Notes: generated by a model not told the origin, from the letters alone. 64,000 nucleotides of DNA from Cinnamomum chago (GCA_038049695.1 CP142456.1:42512001-42576000), one strand, 5' to 3'; shown: positions 22,678 to 34,830, counted from the first letter of the stretch. A program made the numbers and translations.

Positions 22678-25600
22678 ACCCATTTGCTTTGGTACTCAGG
22701 TCCCGTTGCCGGTTTCCTTGAGGAGGAGCCGGAGGAGGCAGTAGGTGAGCTGCAACCTCTAGTTGAGTGGCGTGCTGACGATGTCATGTAGACATCGGGT
22801 TGCCAAGAGGCGTAACATTTTGGGGAGAACTTATTAACTATTCTTTTGGGTTATTCTTTTGTAGTATTGGCCTTTGTTGGCCTCTATTGTGGGAATGTAA
22901 TTAACTGATATTTTTTTTAACTTTGACAACTTGGGGAAACTTGCTATATATATCATTGCTCATTCTGATACAGTAATTATACTTATTGTTATGGTCTTCA
23001 TGACTAATGATAGTTGGACTATTTGATTTACTACATGCTTCCGCACTCAAGAAGAAATATTCATTGATTGTTGTGATATCCTCACCTCGAACACCTGTGG
23101 GAAATTGAATACAAATGTGCATGTTATCATTCCTTATTTATCATTATCGTCCCGATCCCGGATTAGTCCTACGGGCCGGTCCGGGGTCGCGACACTCCTT
23201 TTCTTGGCTTGGGCTCTTGGGCTTTTTCTTCAATCTTCTTGATGCTTGGAGCTTGATCATTCTTCAAGCTTTCTTTTCATCTTTCCTTCTCTAGCCAAGC
23301 ATCTTCTTTAGCTCCCAAGCTTTCTTTCTTCTATTTGCTCTCCCCCTTTGACCATGTCTCTCTCTCCATTTGGCAAGATATGCATTCTCTCCCCCTGTAG
23401 AAGATCATACAAAATCTCCCCTTAGGAAGCTTGGACATTCTCTTCACCCTTTTGAGAACTTGAATGCTCTCTCCCCCTTTGCCATTAAATTGCAAAGGTA
23501 CCTACACACATGAAATAAGGAAAATACCTTTAGTAGCACCTGTTAACAAAAGAAATCGGAAATGAAAATCATAACAGGCTATCATGTATGGAAGTTATCT
23601 CTAAGGGTTCAAAGGCAATCCAAGGGTGAATTTGATCAAAACTAATACTTCCTATGAAGGTTTACACTCCCCCACAATCCATTCTCTCCTTTTGTCAACA
23701 TATTGACAAAGATTTAACTATTAGATGCAAGAAGAAGATGGTTTAACCAAATGAGGGTCAGCTTCAAGGAAAGGGATTAGATTCATTTAACTATAAAGCT
23801 CAATATGATCAAATTACCAAAAGAAAACAAGGTCAAGGAGAAAAGCAATCATGGATACCAATTGGAAAAACAAAGGATACCAATTGAGATTCAAAGATAA
23901 GTCTTATTAAAACAATCACTCTAAAATGGATTTAAAAATATAACTATTAGGAAATATCCAAATTAGAGCTATCCATGATGAAATGGGGTTTATTAAACAT
24001 AGCATCAATCAATTTAACTATGAAAAACATATGTTATGAAGGTTTTGAAATCATTTCATTCAATCAATAAATATGACTTATTAAAGTGCAAGATGAGTGA
24101 AATGAAATTCAAACATGAAGCCTACCTCAACAATTAACCAACCAATATTATGAACACATAAACATAGTGGTCATGAGATTTACCTATAAGAGCAAGTGAG
24201 GAGGCAATCATGAAAATTATGATGCTAATGGTGTGTGACATGGAACAAATATATAACTATCAAGTTCAATCCAATGTACACAAGGTCTATCACATTCACA
24301 AGAAAACAAATCAATCGAAAATTATACCAATTGAAACCAATTGAATTTGACAACATGATTAAGAGCAAGAATGTGACAAACACAAAATTCCATCAAGCAT
24401 CATAAATGGATATTCATCACTTTTAAAGATATAACTAATGAGCAAAGTGATGAACAAGATAAATTGCAATGCAAAAGGATATAACTTTGTAATGCATGCA
24501 ATTTTCAAAGTGTCAAAATCATATGAATTCAACAAGATATCCATCAAACATATAGAAATACGAGGAATGGATTTCAAAGAGTTTCATATGATCAAGATCA
24601 CTACTATGAAGTTGACACATGTAAGGATGATATCACTTAGAGAAAATACATGAATCAACATCATAACCATCCAAAAAAAAATATGACTAGAAAGCATAGA
24701 GGATGGATTTTAGTTCTAGTAAGGTTTCTACAAATATAATAAATAACACAACCATACATAGAACGATTTGACATTTGCAAAGAGATGATCAATCAACACT
24801 CAAGATCTAACTCATACCATATCATCAATAAAAAATATAACTATGTAATCACAAGAAAGTATGAAGTTAAAGGGATCAATCTATCATGTAACATCTCCAC
24901 TCTTAGCAAATGTACTAAGCTTACAATGCAATGGAAAATGGATATGAGGTTTAAACCAAATGAACTTGGCACATAAAATCACATATGTACTTAAAAAGCT
25001 CAAATACAAGATTTTACTATAAAGCACATAAACAATCATCAATTTGCATTAATGAAAAATATACCAAGTTAGGCACAAACATGCAAATCAATGAAACCAT
25101 ATCCAACCAAGCAATGTAAGACATCAAAATCAATTTGCATAAAGAATGTAACTAAATGAGCAAAGATGCAAATTGTTTGTAAAAATTATTTCCTTCCAAA
25201 TGATATGATCATAATTAGGCACAAGGAAATAGATTTAAGGAAAATGCTTCTATAAATACAAACAATAAAGCTTAGAACATTTTCCAAAGTTTCTCAAATC
25301 ACTTCAATATTCGAAAATTCAACAAAGAATCATTTATAGAATTAAGAGCAAGTGATTTTGAAAAACAAGAAAGTTTCAATTTGTATTTTAAATATGACAA
25401 TAGACACTCATACAAATTGAACACATATTTTCCATATCAAGAGATATAACTTGAAAAATCAATGGAAAACTTAAATAGATTCAAATCATTTGATTTACAA
25501 AAAGGAACTAACTATGACAATCATCAAATGATTTTCCAACATCAATTGATCATGAAAAAACTAGCTATGAAAGCTTTTGTAATCATAATCAATTGATCAT

Positions 25601-26109
25601 GAATAGATAAGCACTACAAGAGATATAACTATATGAACAAAATGCAAATCCATCATGAAAATATTGCAATCAAAGGATTTTGAAAACCAAGAGATATAAC
25701 TTATACGTTCATGAAGACAAAATCAAATGATCACAAAGAAAAATTGCATTTTAAAAGATGTGACTATAAAGAAACAAAATGCAAATGTAACATGACCAAC
25801 ACAAAGATTTAACTATAAAAGAATAGGTTGGTCTAGAGAGGATCAAGGCCTTAAGGTTAGTCTAAATGTGTACCAATGAAGATTTACCTAAGGTCTTGAT
25901 AAGGATGTCCTTGAGAGTTCACTTAGAGGACTCACCAACTCTTGAAGATATAACTTGAAAAAGTCTTAGAGTGGTGCAATGAAGCTAGGAGAAATTTCAT
26001 TTTCAATCATAGTGGAAATCATTAAAAAGATATGCAATAAATCACAACACTAGGGTTCTAATCTACCAAGGATCAACTCCGGGTTGTTAATCCCTAAAAT
26101 GGAGTAACC

Positions 26110-26122
26110 GGCTCTGATACCA
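26110..26122 (-). other. Primer-binding site of the older LARD (initiator Met-tRNA)
   Basis: Minus-strand TGGTATCAGAGCC, two bases after the 5' LTR end; the standard plant tRNA-iMet complement. Confidence 0.9.
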
Positions 26123-27022
26123 ATTGAAAAGTCCTGGGATTCGAACCCTAGAGGGGGGGGGGGGCTGAATAGGGTGAGCTTCATTTATGACCAATTTTAA
26201 TCAATTTTAACTTCTTTAAAACAAACTAGTCACAAGTGATGATTATCAAACAAAATGCGGAAGCATAATAAAAACATCACCACAAAGCAATCACCATCAC
26301 ACAAGGATTTATAGTGGTTCGGCCTCAATGCCTACATCCACTACCGGCTTGTGATCCAACACCCCACCGGATTTTCACTATTTATGCTTTTCAATAGGCT
26401 AAGCAATAACCTTTACAATATGCTTTTCAAGGCTAAGCAATAACCTTTACAATGATGTTTTTCAATGCTTAACATCAACCTATACATTATACTTTTATAG
26501 GGTAAGCAATAACCTCTTCAACCACAAGGTTGGTTATCTCACTAAGTTAGTGTCTATAATACACTTGATAGAGATTCAATTAAGCTCATTACAATGCCTC
26601 TTAATTAGGCGGATATGGAAGTGAAAAACTAACTCACACAAACACTTAATGAATGCAAAGATATATGCTCATGATGTGTGTGTGTGTGATGTCCTCAATC
26701 ATTTTGAAAATGAAAGCTCATAAATGTATGCCTAAGGCTTTTGAAAGTTTTAGCTCATAAAACATTTATGATTGAGGAAATGCTAATCACATGTAAAAAC
26801 TAACTTGTAAAAGATATACATTTGTATCCTAAACAAGTTGTGAAAATTCAAAGACCAAAACATGTGAAGCATAGGGATGTCAATCAAATCAACAATGTAG
26901 CTAAAAACATAAAAATAGATTTGATTGAAATTAGGGGACAAATCATATGTAATTATAAATACAACTTGAAAATGATATCCCTATCAAAGTAAGGCAAGTT
27001 GTGAAACTTTAAAACAATAATA

Positions 27023-27625
27023 CATATGATTTGTAAAGTTTGTTGAATATAAAACATAAGATACATTTGAAAGAGATTTTCTTATGATGGAAAACAACAA
27101 CCAAAGATTCAACCAAGTATATGAATCATGTTACATATAATTTCAAGGATTCTTTCATTAACATGATCTACTTAGATTTACCAAATAAAGTACTACTTGG
27201 ATTGAATCAATGGTGATGCATCCAAAACAATAGATCAATTCAAAACATAAAACATGTTAAGGACAGAACACATCATAGTTTAACATGTTACTAAAGATTT
27301 ACCAAAGATAAAACAAAAACTTGAAAACATATGATTTGTAAAGATGTTGAATCCAAAACATAAGATAGTTTTGAAAATGATTTTCTTATGTTGAAAAACA
27401 ACAACCATAGATTCAACCAAGTATAGGAATCATGTTACATATAATTTCAAAGATGTTTCCATTAACATGATCTACTTAGATTTACCAAACATAAAGTACT
27501 ACTTGGATTGAATCAAATGGTGATGTATCCAAAACATAAAACATGTTAAGGACACAACACTTCATACATAGTTTATCATGCTACAAAAGATTTACCAAAA
27601 GTAAAACAAAGCATGAAAACATATG
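27023..27625 (-). repeat. Tandem duplication of about 300 bp in the LARD LTR
   Basis: 'catatgatttgtaaag..gttgaat' starts at 27023 and again at 27329, with a partial third start at 27620. The same two-and-a-bit units occur in the younger LARD LTRs (54205-54805, 59523-60123), so the duplication predates their split. In the minus orientation it lies upstream of the TATA box, as U3 repeats often do. Confidence 0.75.
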
Positions 27626-27788
27626 ATTAAGGAAAGTAGAGCCTACTTGGTGATTTAACTTCATTAATCCAAGCTTTAGCTTTCCTAATGATCCCCTTCA
27701 TTCCTTAGTTCATTTCCCTTTTATTTGCATCAAAACCCCTCAAGGAGGGCCTTAAAATTCCCAACTTTTGGCAAAAGAAAGAACTCAT

Positions 27789-27795
27789 ATTTATA
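27789..27795 (-). promoter_or_regulatory. LARD LTR TATA box
   Basis: TATAAAT, equivalent to 16181-16187. Confidence 0.6.
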
Positions 27796-27820
27796 GCCAA
27801 AACAGCCCAACGGCTAGTCC

Positions 27821-27922
27821 CCGGTCGACCTGGCCTTCACAACGGCTATATTTCTGACCGTTTGAAAAATGGCCAACGGTAGTGTACCGGGTCGACCAGG
27901 CCCCTTACCCGGGTCGACCTGG
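27821..27922. repeat. Palindrome cassette, GGTCGACC type (LARD 5' LTR, intact)
   Basis: Three GTCGAC-centred palindromes between inverted arms AACGGCTA and TGACCGTT, directly upstream of the TATA box on the minus strand. Confidence 0.8.
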
Positions 27923-28446
27923 TACACAGCGTTTCTGGCCCGGGACCAAAATTCCCAAAATTGCATATTTTTTGCATATTTCAAAGTCTTTTCAAGTGGG
28001 AATTTTTGGGCCATTAAATCAAGCTTGGAAACATGTTTTAAATTATTCTAAGGGTTTTAAAACATGAAACATAAAAAGCCTAAAAATGATTCGAAACTTT
28101 AAAACCAATGGCTTGCTTGATTTCTAAAAACTCTTTTCACATTTAAATGCATACAAAAATGATTCTGAAAGTGATGAATGTATGCAAGGCACAAACCTAA
28201 ATTCTCAATTTGATTTCTCAAAAGTAATGCACAAATAATTAGGTTTTCAAAAGAGTTTGGATTCTAAAACAAATGCATCCAAGTTTAACAACAAAACTTG
28301 CATAAATCATTAATTCTACAAGTCTAAAATCCAATGCATGTATAAAACCAGATTTCAAGATTTTCTAAAACAATGCATGTGTGAAAATTCAAATGATGCT
28401 AAAGTGAAAATGCATCCATCAAATTGAAAATACAAAATCCCTAACA

Positions 28447-30600
28447 CTTAGAACATCCTAAATTACATATTTCAGCCAAGAATCATAAAAATTGCAATTC
28501 AAAGTAAAATACTAAACCATAATTCACCGACATGTTGCGTTTTCACCGAAATATCTACTATTGATCGCACCAAATACGGTTTGCAATCAGGATCGGCTCA
28601 AAATCCAATGAGAATCCACCTTAATCCCGAATTTTCATGAAACTCGTTTTAAAGGAAAAAGATATCTCAGAATTTTCTAGAGTGTGTCTTTGAACAGGTG
28701 AATTGCTTGAAAAGCAGTTTGGAGCCAACATTTTCCTACAGCAGCATAAAACACGATTTCATAATAAAATAGCCCTCAAACTGCCCGAAGCATATTTTTC
28801 GGTCTTAAACAACCCTAAATCCCGTTTAAAGCGCTCAAAACCCTACAATTGCCTGAAACATTTTTTAAAATAGAAAAGTATCTCTGAATATACAAAAAGT
28901 GTATTTCAGTTAGAAATGGCTCAGAGTCACACGCGATTAGTTTTTATGCCCAAATTTACCTAAATATCGATTTAAAAGGAAAAAGTTATCTCGAAATTTT
29001 CTAAAGCGCGTTTGTCAACCGTAAATTGCGTGAAATACGATTCGGAGCCTCCATTTCCCCAGAGTTATCTAAAATCCCCTACTTCAAGCCCAAAGCACGG
29101 GTTTCAGTCTTAAACAATCCTTAATCCCATGCAATGCGTTCCTAACCCTAGTGTCGCCTATGAAACCCATCTTAAATAGGAAAGTATCTAAAAAGATTCT
29201 AAAATATGTATTTCAACATAGAAAAAGGATTATTCCTGAATACACTAAAATGCCACGGAATCAATCAACACCCATTTTTATCGAAATATAGGCTATTGAT
29301 TATACAAAATACGTTGTTTGTCAGTCACAAATGGTATTGAATCCATTAGATCAGTTCTTATGCTCTAATTAGCCATAAACCCATTTAAAAGTAAAATGAT
29401 AACAAAGAATCACACAAAACCCATTTGAAAGAAAAACTTATCTTAGAATATCCTAAAATGCATATTTCAGCCAAGAATCTTTAAAAAAGATATTCAAAGT
29501 GAAAGACAAAACCATAATACCCCGACATTCCCTAGAATCACCCAGCATGAGTTTTCATCGAAATATATGCAACAATGGCACCAAATACGGTTTGCAGGGA
29601 CAAACCGCTCAAAATCCCATCAAAGTTCTCCTTAATCCCATATTTCCACAAAACTTGTTTTAAAGGAAAAAAGATATCCCTGGATTTTCTAGAGCTCGTC
29701 TTTCTACCACGAATCGCGTGCAACGCGGCTTGGAGCGAACATTTTACTAGGGCCACATAAAACATGATTTCTTATAAAAATAGCCCTCAAACTGCTCGAA
29801 GCACGTGTTTCGGTCTTAAACAACCCTAAATCCCATTTAATTAAAGAGTTTCAAACTCTACAATCGCATGAAACCGGTTTTAAAATAGATAAGTATCTCA
29901 AGATCTCTAAAATGCATGTTTCAGCATATATCACAAGAAACACATTTCGAAACAAAAGACTACACCAGAATACCCTTAAATATCCTAGAATAATCCAGCG
30001 CGCGGTTTTATCTAGTTACAGGCTATTGATCGCACAAAATATGTTGTTTGTCCATTACGAACTGGTTTGAATCCCACGACATTAGTTATTAAGTCCTAAT
30101 TTTTCTTAAAATGTTTTAGAGCAAGTAGATATCATAGAATTTTCTAGAGTGAGTCTTTGAATCGTGAATTGTGTGTAACGCAGTTTACCTCCAACATTTT
30201 CACAAAGACGGCGAGGAAGTGTCCTTCGAACTGCTTGAAGCACGGCTTTCAGTCTTAGATAACCCCAATCCCCTACAACAAGTTCCTAACCCTAGAATCA
30301 CGTGAAATCCATTTGAAAGAAAAAAGTATCTTAGAACATCCTAAATTACACATTTCAGCCAGGAATCGTAAAAATTGCAATTCAAAGTAAAATACTAAAC
30401 CATAATTCACCGACATGATGCGTTTTCATCCAAATATACACTATTGATCGCACCAAATACGGTTTGCAGTCGGAAACATCTCAGAATCCAATGAGATTAC
30501 ACCTTAATCCCTATTTTTTGTTAAATTCATTTTAAAGAAAAAAGATATCTCTGAATTTTCTAGAGCGTGTCTTTGAAACGCGAATTGCGTGAATTTGGAG
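28447..30600. repeat. Satellite array, segment 3: monomers F G A (deletion) D E F G
   Basis: Resumes monomer F in phase after the LARD. G starts near 28680 and A near 28996. The sequence then passes from the A/B boundary straight into the middle of D near 29400, so B, C and part of D (about 1.1-1.2 kb) are missing from this HOR copy. E starts near 29682, F near 30135 and G near 30556. The segment ends at the insertion with TSD TGGAG (30596-30600). A 75-residue open frame near 29540-29765 is repeat sequence. Confidence 0.85.
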
Positions 30601-31104
30601 TGTGAGACCCCGACCCGAGTGGACCCCATTAGTGTTAATTGGGTCTTGTGTTAGACTTAAGCGTGATTAGTAGTTCTTGACTAAGTTGGGTTTGGAATAG
30701 CTTTTGACATAGTTTTGGAAAATTTTGATTGCTTTGTGATAGTGGGGCCCTTTGGGGGTTCCTTTTCATGACTTTGCATGTGCTTGAGGATTTATCGGAG
30801 ATTCTTGCATTCATTGTTTTTATCCCGTTTCATCTGTCTCATTAATCCCGACAACTTTCATGTTGATCCCGTTTTCATTCGAGGCCCCAAAACCCAATTT
30901 ACTAGCCTTGAGGGGCAAAACAGTCATTTTACACTAAATCTGTACCCAAAACTTGATATCCCCGAAACCCGTGAAACATATACTTTTTGGAAACTAGATA
31001 TTTCGACGATCATTTCTTCCTTCTTCATCGAATTCATCCGAGATCCCGAAAACCATGATTTCAACCCAAAGAGATTTTCTAGTGGTGGGACCCATTCTCA
31101 TTTG

Positions 31105-31113
31105 CTTATAAGA
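31105..31113 (+). promoter_or_regulatory. LTR TATA-like box
   Basis: CTTATAAGA in GTGGGACCC...CTTATAAGAGG, the family position for the promoter. Confidence 0.5.
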
Positions 31114-31987
31114 GGAACTCATCTCCCTTCTTTTCCATCTCCATTTTCCAGCACAAAAGGCAGCCTAGGGTTTTTCTCTTGCAACCTTCTCTTCTTCTTC
31201 TTGCTCTCTCCATCTCCAATCCACACCAAACCCGCATCAATCAAGAAATGAAGGTCACCAATCTCTTCCTCACCTTGCAAGCTTCCTTTTGATACCATTT
31301 GTGGAGAAATCTTCCAACCTTGAGATCTTCTTTGAGCTAGTTCTTGCCATTTGAAGGACATCCAAGTGAGTAATCCTTCCCATATTCTAGATTAGTATTC
31401 TTCTAGCCTTAGGGAAGCTCCATTTTTCATTATTGAAAGTTCTTTCTTCTTCATTCATGGTTTGACCCATTTTAGGGTTTGTTTTGGGGGTTTTTTCTTG
31501 TAGCTTGGATTTTGAGCTTGAGAGGTGATTAGAGACTTGGATTTTCTTGATTAGAGACAAAGGCAAGTGGATGAATGGATAAGTTTTTGAACATTTACAT
31601 GTTTCATGGAAATCTCTTGTTTTACACTATTGGTTCTTAATGATTTTTACATGTGTTTTCATAGTTTTCCTTGCCTTGATTTCTATTACTTTTGAAATGC
31701 ATATTGATGAGTTGATTTCTCTATTATACATCTTGATAAATGTATCCATTATGTTGTTAAAGTGTAGATGAATCTTATGGATAGTGGTTTTCTTTTTTTT
31801 GATGTTTGAATGCGAAGAAGAAGGTGTTTGGATTTAATGTTCATTGAAGTTTGATGGGAGTTTTTATTTTAGTTTGGATGTTTGTTGAAGCAAGGAAAAG
31901 CTCAGTTGTATAAGAGTGCAAGTGGAAGAGAAAGGAGGGAAAGGATATAAAAAAAATAGCAAAATTTCGGATGCCTGGGAGGTTTCT

Positions 31988-32100
31988 GCCCGGACGCCAG
32001 GTTTCGGGCGTCCGGACGCTAGGAGACAGAGACCTGGGCGCCCTTTTCTGCTTCCGGGCGTCCGGACGCCGGGAACCTGCAAAAAAAAAAAAAAAAAAAA
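31988..32100. repeat. Palindrome cassette, GGCGTCCGGACGCC type, followed by A20
   Basis: GGGCGTCCGGACGC at 32006-32019 and 32056-32069 plus partial copies (CCCGGACGCC, GGGCGCCC). A run of 20 A (32081-32100) follows directly, where relatives have GTTTGAGTCC. Confidence 0.85.
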
Positions 32101-32999
32101 GGGCCACTTTGAAACGCCTATAACTTTTGATTTCCATATCGGATTTGGAAGTTCTATATACCGTTGGAAAGCTCTTGAAGCAAGGAATCCAATGGTATTC
32201 TTATCTTAGTGATCAAAGATTGAAAAATGAAGTGGATATTTGAACCAATGAAAGCCAGTATGTGATTAAGAGTTTTTAGCTTGATATTGTGCATTTGAAA
32301 ATCGTAAAGTGTATAAGGAGCCCGGAATGTCTTCAAACTCAAGGAGTACCAAGTTATCATTACAATCGACATACGGGACCCCTATTCACCTTAAACAAAT
32401 CTTGAAATCATTATTTTTCCCGGAATTGTATTAGTTCATTGTATTTCCTCATTTCCAAGATTTACATTACATGACTTGTTTTCCCGAAAGCATTGAAGTT
32501 ACATTAGTAACAGTTACTTGTCCCGAAATGCACTACATCCCATGAAATGGAAATTAGTCCTTGAACATACTTGCCCCGCATGGTTATTTCACTTGCATTT
32601 GATTTACTCGTTCATGTCTCGATTTGTTATTTGACCTATGTGTCGGCATCACTAAGCTTGGATAACCTTGTCGGTTTGATCCACCGACTTAGAGATCCCT
32701 CTCCCGTCTCGCCAGTTGCAGTTTGGATCCTGATGCCCGGTTTATTACCGTGGTCCCGTCCCGTAAATTTATATTGTATATGCTTTTCGTTGAATCTCCT
32801 CACCTTGTGTGACTGAGACCAACGTCCCGTTATACTTTTGTCACTTTGGTGATAGAGGACTTAGCTTTATGTGATTGCCACTTTGTTAGTTCCCGATTTC
32901 CTTGGATACCCGTACATGTTTTATACGGCATTATGTTTTCAGTAAATGATTCGTTTCTTTTATGAAAGTTATTGATTGAATAAGTTAAATGCTTTTACA

Positions 33000-33180
33000 G
33001 ACGTTTTACATGAATATATGATTTGTCAAATATCCATGTTTTACAGACGTTTTACATGAATATATGATTTGTCAGATATCCATGTTTTACAGACGTTTTA
33101 CATGAATATATGATTTGTCAGATATCCATGCTTTACACCCGTTTTACATGAATACATGATTTGTCAGATATACATGATCT
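33000..33180 (+). repeat. 46-bp minisatellite, about 4 units
   Basis: 'ttttacagacgttttacatg' plus 'aatatatgatttgtcagata' repeated four times with few changes. It replaces the 105-bp block of subfamily 1. Confidence 0.8.
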
Positions 33181-33277
33181 TTCCACCCGTCTTATTTATA
33201 TGCAGCATTTGATCAAATAGCATGATTTATCACATGTTTTATTCTTTAGTATATTTATTATCTTTTCACTCACCTGC

Positions 33278-33293
33278 CAGACCGTCGTGTCTG
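33278..33293 (+). other. Conserved hairpin CAGAC-N6-GTCTG
   Basis: Same word as 6666. Confidence 0.6.
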
Positions 33294-34145
33294 ACCCACT
33301 ATTTTGGTACTCAGGTCCAGATTTCTTTGTCCCGAGCTGAGTGTTTTTGTTGGCTGTGGAGCCATGAGTTGCAGGTTGTTTTGTTGGCTATGTCATGTAG
33401 ACATTGGGCTTGACATCGGAGCTACGTCATATATGGTCTAGTGGTTAATAGCTTATTGTTGTATGGCTTCTATTAGCCTTTTCTTGGGATTCTTAATTAA
33501 TGTACATTGATAATTGTAACTTGAACATATTTGGGAATGTAATATCATGTTACTGTAAGCTGTGTACTTTGTTGTGATGGTTTACTCCAGTCTGATATGG
33601 TTCTTGATATAATAGCTATATGCTAGTGTCACGCCCCCGAACCAAAACCTCGGGGGCGGGAAATGGGATTAAGCATAGATATATTTTACTTCTCCCAGGA
33701 TCCGCGTGTGTGAAGACAACACATCCCAACACATTCTGAATATTTTGCGGAAGCATTTGTGGCGTTGCGACCCGAAGTTCGTGGCCATCGGATTCCGTGT
33801 CGCACTCAACCTTTAGCACATAGCTATTATATCAAGAATCATATCAGACTGGAGTAACCATCACAATAAATTACAAAGCTGACAGTAACAGGATATTACA
33901 TTCCCAAATATGTTCAAGTTACAATTATCAATGTGCATTAATTAAGAACCCCAAGAAAAAGGCTAATAGAAGTCATACAACAATAAGCTATAAACTACTA
34001 CCCAAATGTGACGTAGCTCCGATGTCAAGCTCAATGTCTACATGACATAGCCGACAGAACAACCTGCAAAGCATGGCTCCACAGCCAACAAAAACACTCA
34101 ACTCGGGGCGAAGAAATCTGAACCTGAGTATCAAAATTAGTGGGT

Positions 34146-34161
34146 CAGACACGACGGTCTG
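34146..34161 (-). other. Conserved hairpin CAGAC-N6-GTCTG
   Basis: Minus-strand copy of the 16-bp word. Confidence 0.6.
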
Positions 34162-34269
34162 GCAGATGGATGAAAAGATAACAAATATACTGAAGAATAA
34201 AACATAAGGTAAATCAGGCTATACGATCAAATGCTGCATATAATTAAACGGGTGCAAAAGTCGGAAATC

Positions 34270-34830
34270 TCGGGGAAAACCTGTATTCAGTTCAAGCATG
34301 GGTAAAAACATGAATATCTAATAAACATGTGTTCGTTTACATCATCTATAATCATAGATATTTGACAATCGGGAGTTCGTCTAAAACATGTATAAATATA
34401 GTGGTATGGCAAAACAACGTTCATTTGAAACTTAAGTAAAAACATGAGTATACAACAAACCAGGTATTCATAGCAGTCTAGCAAAACCAATGTCCATTTG
34501 AAACCTATGTAGAAATGCGGATATTTAACAAACCGGATATCGTTTAAAACAGGTATAAACGTAGGGATCTGGCAAACCGGTGTCATTTGAAACATATTTC
34601 AAAGCATGGATACTTAACAAATCGGGTATCATTTAAAAACAGGTATAAACATAGATATCTGACAAACCAAATGTCTTTTAAAGCAAGCTCGGATATTTAA
34701 CAATTCGGGTATTCCTTTAAAACATGTGTAATCATATAAATCTAGCAAAATCATTGATCGTTTGAAACATAGGTAAAGGCATGGGTATTCACCCAACCGG
34801 CATTCATTTAAAACATGTGCGTGTACAAAG
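34270..34830 (-). repeat. Degenerate tandem block, period about 105 bp
   Basis: Minus-strand equivalent of 5885-6560. A 102-residue open frame across it is repetitive and not a protein. Confidence 0.6.

Larger units (their letters stand above)
19966..23194 (+). mobile_element. Long-LTR family solo LTR, subfamily 2 (3229 bp), in the LARD interior
   Basis: TGTAAGACCCCGACCCGAG...GGGGTCGCGACA with TSD CTCCT (19961-19965 and 23195-23199). It carries a TCGCTCGAGCGA-type cassette (21294-21500), three minisatellite units (22287-22375), the hairpin at 22662 and, near 22700-22791, a short open tail (..LEEEPEEAVGELQPLVEW..) that recurs in three other copies. Downstream of the cassette it aligns best with 37365-37640 although the cassettes differ. 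A long open frame across the cassette is only a by-product of the repeats. Confidence 0.92.
19858..26124 (-). other. Non-coding interior of the older LARD
   Basis: About 3.0 kb net after removing 19966-23194. It contains no gag, protease, integrase or RT similarity and no long open frame. It holds some twenty scattered variants of (a)GATATAACTAT, for example at 24426, 24477, 25440, 25620, 25690 and 25943. It is colinear with 55529-58633 of the younger copy; the best kept stretch is near 23500-23580 (tacctacacacatgaaat... tagcacctgttaaca). Confidence 0.85.
10291..28446 (-). mobile_element. Non-coding LTR retrotransposon (LARD-like), older copy with three nested insertions
   Basis: Two LTRs of about 2.3 kb enclose about 3.0 kb of non-coding interior. 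The TSD CTTAG is at 10286-10290 and 28447-28451. On the minus strand the element runs TGTTAGGGATTTTG...GGACTTTTCA. The primer-binding site TGGTATCAGAGCC (initiator Met-tRNA) follows the 5' LTR at 26110-26122, and a purine tract GCAAAGGGGGAGAT precedes the 3' LTR at 19858-19871. Two long-LTR family elements lie in the 3' LTR and one in the interior. The two LTRs differ visibly by a few percent, so it is older than the 53316 copy. No gag or pol is seen; it would have depended on a partner. The LTR end with a CCCCCC-CTCTAGGGTTC motif next to the tRNA site recalls SIRE/Maximus copia elements, but I cannot confirm this. Confidence 0.9.
26125..28446 (-). repeat. 5' LTR of the older LARD, uninterrupted (2322 bp)
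   Basis: Intact partner of 10291-19857. It holds a TATA box at 27789-27795, the cassette at 27821-27922 and the approximately 300-bp tandem block at 27023-27625. It gives the pre-insertion sequence for the elements at 11295 and 16315. Confidence 0.92.

Noticed and set aside
26105-26125. tRNA gene fragment at 'ggctctgatacca'
   Set aside because: It is the complement of the initiator tRNA 3' end used as a primer-binding site, right next to the LTR; no cloverleaf around it.
30778-31251. 157-codon open frame
   Set aside because: Lies in the promoter and leader part of a long-LTR element; the same region in sister copies is not open and no domain is recognisable.
34287-34595. 102-codon open frame with repeated aromatic residues
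   Set aside because: Reads through the degenerate 105-bp repeat block on the minus strand; the repetition is from DNA, not from a protein repeat.
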